NCBI GenBank assembly: GCA_951799425.1
Contig: OX637405.1
Location: 15,969,089 to 16,033,088, forward strand
Direction of reading: 5' to 3'
Length of the DNA: 64,000 nucleotides
Origin: Ilex aquifolium
Lineage: Eukaryota > Streptophyta > Magnoliopsida > Aquifoliales > Aquifoliaceae
The first letter of the stretch is position 1. Each line of letters begins with the position of its first letter. Both the position numbers and the translations under genes were made by a program. Positions 56,177-64,000 of the stretch are shown piece by piece. Below the pieces are notes generated by a model that saw only the letters and a program-made list of their open reading frames with translations, was not told the origin of the DNA and did not search any database.

Positions 56177-58811
56177 TGTGACACCCCAAATTTCCGGGGG
56201 TCCTTTATTAACCGTTGACCATCCGTCAACCCGCGGAAATACTCGTGATAGTCGTATAACCCGACACCACGTCACTCACATGCTTTTAATCAGATTTACC
56301 ATCCACAAGGTCAATTATACCTCCATTTATGTCCATTTATGTCATAGAAACCAAAGAAAACAAAGCCCAAAAGCATGGCTAAGCATTTTGAAAATTTCAA
56401 GTTTTTGGAAAAACCTTCCGGAAGGTCGATATACACCTACCGGAAGGTCGCTGAAGGAACTGTTACATGAAAATGATCAATTTCAAGAACTTCCGGAAGG
56501 TCGACATCAATAGCAAAAAAACCTTCCGGAAGGTCCATTCCAGTAGCCAAAACCTTCCGGAAGGTTCATTCCAGAAAACAAAACCTTCCGGAAGAACTCG
56601 GCAGTCAAAAAGAAACCCAAGGCAAAACCTTCCGGAAGGTCCACTCCAGTAGACAAGTCCTTCCGGTAGGTTTTACTCCAGTAGCTAAAATCTTCCGGAA
56701 GGTTCATTCCAGTGGGCAAAACCTTCCGGAAGGTATTAGCTGTGAGCAAGGCAAGCTGGGGTTTTTAGCAAAACCTTCCGGAAGGCCGACACACACCTTC
56801 CGGTAGGTTTTCAGACTGTGAGCATAAAAATGGATTTCTTCCCCCTCCAAACCATCCTTAAAGCTACCCCATACGCTCCAAACTCATTCAATACATGTTT
56901 AATGAGATTTTCCATATAATACCCAACTCATACAATCTCTATTACAATTCATTCCATAATATATATACATCAAAATGGAATTTTGTTAAAGGTTTTACAA
57001 AACTTAAACTAAGGCCACAAGCCGGCCCCCTTCATGCTTGATGCTCTCCAAATGAGCCATCCGCCGGAGCAAAACCCACACCTGAAATGTTTTTCCCATA
57101 AAGGGTGAGCCACGCTCAATAGGGTATCTCCTAGAGAGGCTACTCCCCAACCTAAATGCATATGAAATGTCACATGCTATCAATCAACAATCCACAACAA
57201 GAATATATTCCATGTTGAAACGTGTAATGTCATGCTATGAAATGAGGTGAGACTCACTCATGCACATCAACCGAGCCCTTCCCGGCTCCTCTACACATGC
57301 AAGTGCCAATGTGTACCAATCCGTCATTTATGTTCCACATCAAATGACATTTCATTCTAGGGTCTTTGTAAGGGGTGGATGTTCATGGACTCACACCAAA
57401 GGTCACCCAACCTACACGGAATTCATGGACTTCCATCAACGGTTCCGCGTACACCGACACACTTTATGGGCTCTTATACCAACGGAGTGCGTATCCAATC
57501 ACCGGGTCTCTCACCCGAGGGATTTTCTAGCCCTTCTTGCTACCCCAACCCTATCAACATATAAACCATACGACTCGACTAGGTCATCGACCCATATTAC
57601 CCGAGCTCACTCGTCATCCACCATGTGTGGTGAAGACAAATAACCATGCACACACACCTCCTAAAATGCGATGTTCCCGTGCATATGAAATGTGGTGCTC
57701 CATTGCAACACTAACACAATGTTCGATATGGCATGAGTGACATATGAACATTCTCAACACATTCCTCATATTCCATGGCAAAATCATATCAAAAGCATAT
57801 AATTCCCATAATACAAATTTCAAGCATGTTATCAACATACTAAAATTTCAAGGCATATATATAAACACATAACATGCCCACAATTTCACATAACACATGA
57901 ATTCACATTAGGTTCATTTCACATATCCAATCATAGAAATCACATTTAGTAACTTCTAAATATCCATCCAAGCTAGGATTTCCTTTACCCATTTCAATAC
58001 CCAATTCAATACCCAATTCACCCAATTTCACAACAATAAGCAAGAGACACATAGGCTATCATCCTACCCATTCCATAAAATCATTATAGGCTTGGAATAA
58101 ACCTTAGTAGGAAGAAACCCTACCTCTTGAAGCGTGAGGAACGACCAAGGGAAGTTCCAAGACCCGATTCAAGCCAAAAACCCTCACTTCTCGAAAATCC
58201 CGTACCTTAATCTTCGGTAAAACTTGCGCTTTTTGGTATAGCCTCGTAGCCCTCGATGAGTAGAGCGACTTTAATTCTTGGCTTGCGTGGATTCGAGGTC
58301 CGTAGCGCCGTAGATCGTAGAGAGAAGGTGAGTTTTTCTCTCTTTTCTCCCTCTTTCTCTCTATCGGCTGAAACCGGCTGAACAATGGGGAAAAATCTAA
58401 TTTTTCCCCCTATTTATATTTTAGAATACTTGGCCCACAATTCGCCACACGTCCTATTTAATTCCGGGTCCGTTTTAATCCCGAAACGATTAAATTTCGC
58501 TCCGGTTCAAGTTCGAATTATTTTTTTTTGTTTTAACTTGTGTTTAATATTTCCCCAAACCTGGAAACTTTATAAAAATTTCGTGTACAGGGTCACTCAG
58601 GGCCCGTTCGTCTCGTAAAACGCGAAAAATCCGACTATCTCGGAATTCCACGAAATTTGACGTGGTAACTAGATTTCGCGAGACGAATCCAACGGTGAGG
58701 TTCGTTTCGTCATCCGAGTTCTAGAAAAATTCAGGTTTACAACCTGTACTGTAGTGGCAATTTACCGTTTTACCCTTTTTCACAAAGGTTGAAATTTTCT
58801 CGGGTTTTACA
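56177..58811 (-). repeat. 5' LTR of the full-length gypsy element
   Basis: It is the partner of 48517-51139, with a 12-bp tandem duplication and a handful of substitutions (for example near 56475, 56831, 58081 and 58701). The TTCCGGAA array is at 56410-56810. Open frames within it are duplicated in the other LTR and are not genes. Confidence 0.95.
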
Positions 58812-59914
58812 GGCTTGGTTATTATATGTTGGGTATAAGAAATAAATTTTTTTTCTTCAAAGGCTCAATCATGGCTTCTAGGGATAATAATATTCAAAGA
58901 ATAAGGCTTAGGCTCAAATAATATCAAAGATGACCTAAAATCATATCTCAAGAGCTATTGATAACACACTTCCATGTAAATAATTTAAAGTCTAGCAATC
59001 ATTCACAATATTGGTGTTGAGCAAAACAAAAATAATGAGACTATTGAAGGAGATTAGCTGAATAAAAATATTATTTATTGAGTAAATGTAAATAACTCTT
59101 CAAGAAAGATTGGATCAAAACTCACTAGGGTTTTTATGCATCTCCACTATATGTTTCAAGTTCTCAAGGTAAAATACCTAACAAATTTTCAACTTGGTAA
59201 AGTCTAAAGTGCACAAATTGTGAGTTTTTATAAAAACATGATATGAGATACAAAAATATAGAATAAAGTTCTATGTGATGCTTAAACAATTGCAAATTTA
59301 AAGTTAAGCAAATGATTTATATATTGTGGTGTCAAACTATGCATAAAAATATTATTTAAATATTTAATAACCAACAATTTTTTTTTATATTTTTTTTTAG
59401 CAAAGTAAATAAATTAAAAAAAAATAAACTAGGAATTTTCACAACACAACACAAAACATACTCATACCCCCCAAGCTAAATCCAACATTGTCCTCAATGT
59501 AAAAATAAATATCTTATTGCTCAGTAAAAATAATGAATAAAGATAAAAGGGATAGGAATACTTGGTACCGCAACAACTCTAAAACCTACAAATAAAAACT
59601 CAACAAAAAAAACTATAAATTAAAACAAATAGAAACAAAACTAAAATTAAAAATAAAATAAAATAAAATCTAACTACTATGTACAAATAAAAACAAAAGC
59701 TCACACTCAATCCAGTTTAAAGTCATATTTGAATATGCGACCATTCAATTTTATTGGCTTAAAAATGTGGTGTCGAAACAACTCTTTTAATCGAACTATC
59801 CACTCATATACCCAAGATATTATTAGAGTATGCAAGAAAAGGGAGATATATACATTTTTATGCAAATCTAACAATGAGATAGAAAATAGATTTTTATCAA
59901 TTACAACACACAAC
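58812..59914 (-). other. Central non-coding part of element H
   Basis: This is the right-hand continuation of H after the gypsy insertion, starting with the second GGCTT. It is AT-rich. 58880-59000 matches about 2080-2200 in complement. 'cataccccccaagct' near 59465 looks like a second, internal purine tract on the minus strand. I recognise no gene. Confidence 0.6.
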
Positions 59915-60514
59915 TCAACTTTCATAACCCTCACTAAGATTAGATATGTGAATCTCATTACTACTTGTTGATAATGAAAAGTCTTTGGGCTCATTAGCCT
60001 CTTGTGGAATAATAATGTCACTTAATTCTTCACTATCAAGAGTATTAATGGATTCATCCTCAGTTTGTAGTTCAGGAAAAGAATCACTCTCACTATATTG
60101 ACTATTTTTAACCTCTTGTTTTTGTATCAATATATTGAGTATATCTTTTTCTTGTATCAATATATTGAGTATATCTTTTATCTCTTTAATATCTTGACTT
60201 GTTTGGGCATTGAAAGCTAGTTTGCTTTGCATAAATTCGTTAAGAATATTCTCCAAATTCTCTTCTTGTGGGTCATGGTAGGGTGGATATTGGGGAGGGT
60301 CTTGTGGTGATGTGACATATATAGGTAACTGATAATGTTCATTCCCCCAACCAAAATTGGGATAGAAAGTTTCAAAACAATGGTCGGGGTAAGGTTGAAA
60401 AGAATTAGGTAAGACAATTGTCCCATTCCTCAAAATGTTTCGAGCAGTTGGAATTAAAGGGCAAACCTCAATGGGATGCCCATACACATCACAAAGCACA
60501 CACAGTTCCTCCAT
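59915..60514 (-). pseudogene. Gag C-terminal fragment of element H (199 aa)
   Basis: The frame opens with a CVLCDVYGHPIEVCPLIP knuckle-like motif, then FYPNFGWGNEH and LENILNEFMQSKLAFNAQTS. An acidic Ser/Glu-rich tail follows. These match the C-terminal part of the gag at 25616-27144 (CGICALTGYPTGEC, LEDTLNQFMQSQ). The capsid domain is absent: the primer-binding site lies only about 190 bp upstream. A 10-residue unit KDILNILIQ is tandemly doubled by a short duplication near 60120-60180. It may still be translated but cannot form particles. Confidence 0.65.
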
Positions 60515-60705
60515 CGGGAAAAATCTTCACACCACATTAAAAGAAATATAACATATAAAAATAAAAATTATGAAATATCTAACCTGAGGAAAAATAAAAC
60601 AAATAATTAACAAATAAAAAAAGGGACGAGATTACCGGATCTATGACGAATCTCAAATCAAGCAAACCTCAATAGATGGCGATGTGTTCTTTGCCTTCAA
60701 ACAAT

Positions 60706-60723
60706 TCCCCGGCAACGGCGCCA
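60706..60723 (-). other. Primer-binding site of element H
   Basis: The complement is TGGCGCCGTTGCCGGGGA, identical to the site at 25503-25520. It lies 6 bp inside the 5' LTR end at 60730. Confidence 0.9.
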
Positions 60724-60729
60724 AAAACT

Positions 60730-62034
60730 TGCTTCAACTTTAGAATTGATCACCCAAGTGCAAGTTGTGCGAAGTAATATAATACTCGGAAGTCCGAGGT
60801 CGAACCACAGGGAGTTGTGAAAAGAAAATAATCACACGAATACTAAAAAATAACTTAAAAGGAAAAAGTTTGTTTGAAGAGTTGTTGAATGAAAACAATT
60901 GATTTTAATAATTAAAACAGTAATAAAAATACTAGAGCATCAGGTACTCCCTCTCAATTTCATACAATAATGATTGAAGACTCAAAACTTAACTTGAAAC
61001 ACAAATCAGATGTCAGTTGATTCAAGTAACAAATCAAGTAAGAAAACCAAATGTTACAATCAAAAGATTATTCAGGAACCTGAATAATCATCCAATTATA
61101 TTATTTTATGAAATAATGCTAATTACCTCAAGCATGAAATAACCAGTTATTTATTCGCAGGGAAACTCAAGCAATCGATGTACGTGGCACAACAACTCAG
61201 GAGTTTTTACAAAATAAAAAATTTGCTAAAAAATCAGAAGTTAAATTAACAAAACATCATAAATCATTAAGCACAAAGTCAATAACATTACCGTACTTCA
61301 TTGAGAGGTTCTCCCCTAGCCCTAGCTTAGCCTTCTAGCCAGACATGACGAACTAAAAAGATGGAAAAAAGAATAAATAATCTAAATCCTAATCCCCCCT
61401 CTCTCAATAGATGAGAGCCCTTATTTATAGTAAAATAAATCCTAAGTAAAGGTTGGAAGGAACTCTTTTCCCAAAAAGATGTCTTGTAAGGTTAAATCCC
61501 GTGCATAAATCTTGGGGCCAGCGGGTACAAAATATGTCCAGACTTCGAGCTTGAATGTGGCATATTTAGAGGCTGAATCACGAAATTTTCGTGAAATACA
61601 ATTTTGTAGCCCTTGAAGTCTTCTTTCCTACCTCACAAAAATCAGGTCAATCCGATATCGGAGTCAAAAGTTATGACTGAAATACTGAAGACGTGTCAAA
61701 TCCTTATCTTCTAGGAAACTTTCCTAATCCAACTTTAAATGAGTTTTCTTCTAACTTGGACGCTTATAAGGATTAAAATTCTGATTTATCTTCAAGTCTT
61801 CCTATCCCAATCTTGACTCTTCAATCCTTATCAATTGTGATTCTTCCTCTAGTGATCGCTTCACTTGCATTATCCATTATTACTTTAAATCAATCAATTT
61901 ACCTGCAAAATAAATCAAACAACTAGAAAAAGTATCAAACTAGAAAATCAAGGAATTTAACACATTTAATAAAAAATAATATGCAATTAACCAATCATTA
62001 AATATAATAAAATAACACTTTTGATGGTTAATCA
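60730..62034 (-). repeat. 5' LTR of element H
   Basis: This is the partner of 46091-47353, longer by the 42-bp block at about 61788-61830. It is followed on the right not by host DNA but by another copy of the H 3' internal region. Confidence 0.9.
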
Positions 62035-62607
62035 CACCCCCCAACCTGAATATTACTAGTTCCTAGTAGTACATGGATCCCAAAATCTAAAAACTAAAAA
62101 CAAAATAACCTAATAAAATAAAATACAAATCCACTTTCGTAGGACTCACGATTGCATTTAGCATATGCAACAAGCCTTTAAACCCCTAGGTTCCCCCTAG
62201 TGGACGAGTATAGTCTCGTGAGGGTTTCCAGAGATGATACCCACAAACATCAACATCTGATCAAATATCTGAATAATAATTTTATAACACAAATTGCTAC
62301 CACAATATAAAAATTCTAAACTATAATTCTTTTTATAAGCACATGCAAAGCAAAAATATAGAATTCTACGCTATATAAATGTATGCACTTATCATGTTCC
62401 CATAAAAAATCATGTGTAGTGTGAATTAACTATACCAAGTCAATAATTTATCCGATAATCACCTCTACAACTATCAACTATTCGTCTCAATGTCAAATCT
62501 CACAAGATAATTCACTCATAACTGATTCTCTCAGATTATAGTGACTATTCCCTCAAATATCACATGTGAGAAGAAGATATTTAAATCAAAACAAAATAAT
62601 GCTCACA
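62035..62607 (-). mobile_element. Second copy of the H 3' internal region
   Basis: It repeats 47354-47930 with few changes, including the polypurine tract next to the LTR. It stops abruptly at 62607. So the array reads internal-LTR-internal-LTR, as expected after unequal recombination between H copies. Confidence 0.8.
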
Positions 62608-63397
62608 ACGAAGCCAAAAATTCTTGATTCATTTCCTTGTGAGTTTGTTTGAGGGGTATGTTGGAATGTATATGAGTGCTAAGAGTGGTGTACCTTCAAA
62701 ATTATGGTGATGCAAAAGTTGCTCCCCAAGCGTAGGGAGGCTTATATGTCATGTATTAACTTGGAAAAAGTTCCGAGATCGTCTCCTTAGGGAAGGTCAA
62801 GACCAGGTGTTTCGAAAGTGATTTTGAAAAGGGAAAATTTCATTTTGCACCCTGAAAGATTGCTAAATTCTTACTTTACACCCTGAAAGATAAAAATTCT
62901 CATATTGCACCCTGAAACAAATAAAACGGTAGCAATTAGGTCCAACACCTAACCGTCGTTGAGTTTACCGTCTGTTTTTTGATCACGTGAAAAACTCGTG
63001 ATAACATAGAAGGGTAAGGTTGCAAATGAACAAGGAAATCTCACATGTGAATTGTACATGACACCACCTCGGTGCTTGAAACCACATCCTTGACATTTTG
63101 AGAGTACTGAGAGAGCAAGAAAGATGAAGAGGTAGCATGATTCTCTTATAGGGCTTCATATTCAAAGAAAGAGGTTGTGTATATTCTCTACGAACAATTT
63201 ATAGACTTGGTGGATTGATTTTGTACCAGCTCAGCTGCTTGATTCAAAAAATGTCGTGGTCGTTTAAGGAGGGGACCAACGATTTACAGACTCATTGGGA
63301 TACACCATGCAATGGTAATCGTATTTTTTGTGTTTGTTTTTCTATTGTGTTTGGAATATGGGGTTCATTCTGGTATGTTTGTGCCAAAAATGCTTGA
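62608..63397. other. LTR fragment plus repeat-bearing non-coding sequence
   Basis: 62690-62830 resembles part of the A-F LTR family ('gctccccaagcgtaggga', 'agatcgtctccttagggaa'). Around 62840-62930 the unit 'gcaccctgaaagat' recurs three times at about 30-bp spacing. 63215-63397 has a short open frame ending near a possible donor (AATG|GTAATC) but no recognisable domain. No gene is called. Confidence 0.4.
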
Positions 63398-64000
63398 TGG
63401 CGTTCACCCTAATCTCCAAGCACGATGTGTATATGGCTTATGTGTGTAGGTGAGTGTCACTCTCCCTTGGGTTCAATGCTAGAAATGGGAAAAATGTGTG
63501 TGTGAATGAAAATGTGTGTGTGTGTGTGCAAAAGTGCTCCCCAAGTGAAGAGAGACTTTCAAGTGTCGTGTTTTACTTGGAATGGGTATTCCATGGTCGT
63601 CTCCTCAGGGAAGGAAGGTCGAATTGTCGTGAAAGTGATTTTGTGAAAATGGAAAAGTGTAAAATCATGTGAATTGGTGTTTGGGTGAGTGAAGATTGTT
63701 GCTAAAATGCAATAAAAATAAGGTTGGATAATCCGAGGAGGTCATTCCAATGGGCATACCTGATCAACTCAACTCATTCAACCAATGGTGCCTGATTGAT
63801 TCGTAGGAAATGAGGAACTAATGTAGAGTGTAGGCTCAAGCATACCCCGTGACAAGTTTACTGTGTATCAAGAGCTCACAACCACGTTCGCACTCAACCT
63901 AGTCAAACCAAACACTTTACACTACGAGGTAGAATGGAGAAGGATTGATTTAGCATACCCAAGAGGAAGTTCCCCTTGGATTAGCCAACAAAAAGCTTAG
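63398..64000 (-). mobile_element. LTR copy E, truncated by the window end
   Basis: It starts TGGCGTTCACCCTAATCTCC, the complement of the copy A end at 1580. It continues through the same blocks as A in the opposite orientation. A (GT)n run lies near 63515. It continues beyond the window. Confidence 0.75.

Larger units (their letters stand above)
48517..58811 (-). mobile_element. Complete Ty3/gypsy chromovirus-type (Tekay/Del-like) element, TSD GGCTT
   Basis: It is 10295 bp, with LTRs at 48517-51139 (2623 bp) and 56177-58811 (2635 bp). Target duplications GGCTT stand at 48512-48516 and 58812-58816. The 12-bp length difference is a tandem duplication near 58003-58015. I count about eight substitutions between the LTRs. 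A primer-binding site, leader, gag, pol and polypurine tract are all present in order. Long LTRs and a chromodomain-like C-terminus point to the Tekay/Del clade. One in-frame TAG interrupts gag-pol. Confidence 0.95.
46091..62034 (-). mobile_element. Athila/Tat-like element H, interrupted by a gypsy element
   Basis: The LTRs are 46091-47353 (1263 bp) and 60730-62034 (1305 bp). The 42-bp difference is one block missing from the left copy near 47145. Beyond that the pair differs by roughly 20 substitutions by eye. On the minus strand the order is LTR, primer-binding site (60706-60723), gag fragment (60514-59915), the gypsy insertion, a non-coding 3' region, a polypurine tract at 47354, then LTR. 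No pol exists on either side of the insertion, so H was non-autonomous before it was interrupted. Confidence 0.85.

Noticed and set aside
48518-58618. Identical small frames in the two LTRs of the 10.3-kb element (for example 50432-50713 and 58104-58385)
   Set aside because: These are LTR-derived duplicates without domain features; their conservation only reflects recent insertion.
63215-63397. 60-codon frame that might be a leader exon of a receptor-like gene
   Set aside because: It has no leucine-rich repeat or cysteine pattern strong enough to name, and it lies among LTR fragments.

Overview
The window is nuclear DNA of a flowering plant, probably a eudicot. It has one clear host gene and almost everything else is transposable-element sequence, much of it nested. 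I see no bacterial or organellar gene organisation, no tRNA or rRNA genes, and no CRISPR array. Plant signatures include a GPI-anchored GH17 beta-1,3-glucanase with an X8 domain, a chromovirus-type Ty3/gypsy element, Athila/Tat-like gag genes behind a TGGCGCCGTTG primer-binding site, and an En/Spm (CACTA) transposase.

Layout. (1) 1-1580: a truncated LTR (family 'A-F'). About 1950-8250: a plus-strand Athila/Tat-like remnant ('H-like'). It holds a probable copia-like LTR (about 2600-3690) and a PIF/Harbinger-like MITE (4640-8017, TSD CTA). That MITE itself contains a non-autonomous hAT element (5146-7866, TSD ATTTTAGT). (2) 8667-14271: the glucanase gene, two exons split by a 3961-bp intron. 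The intron holds a gag scrap and a 172-bp Mutator-type MITE with a 9-bp TSD. (3) About 14.3-44.4 kb: an approximately 30-kb CACTA composite on the minus strand. The transposase is at 43.0-31.9 kb, and a second coiled-coil gene at 19.25-15.76 kb. It is broken up by a LINE fragment, a solo LTR (15995-19197, TSD GTTTC), a pile of Athila/Tat-like LTRs and a gag plus accessory-ORF element (19.3-31.9 kb), and a very young non-autonomous gypsy element (32778-42349, TSD GAACC). (4) 46091-62607: an Athila/Tat-like minus-strand element (H) with a gag fragment. It is interrupted by a complete chromovirus-type gypsy element (48517-58811, TSD GGCTT) with gag, protease, RT, RNase H, integrase and a C-terminal chromodomain-like segment. 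(5) 62608-64000: fragments of the A-F LTR family.

How the parts relate. Only the 48.5-58.8 kb gypsy element carries a full pol. The 32.8-42.3 kb element shares its LTR ends, primer-binding site and polypurine tract but lacks the capsid and most of pol, so it probably moves using related machinery. LTR-pair divergence and nesting give a relative order: H is older, and the two gypsy insertions are young.

The most unusual signal is a set of clustered short palindromes inside the LTRs, with cores TTCCGGAA, TACCGGTA, GTACCGGTAC or CGTTCGAACG. The same variants appear in LTR families that otherwise look unrelated, and the arms change while dyad symmetry is kept. All coordinates and comparisons were read by eye; no alignment or database search was run.
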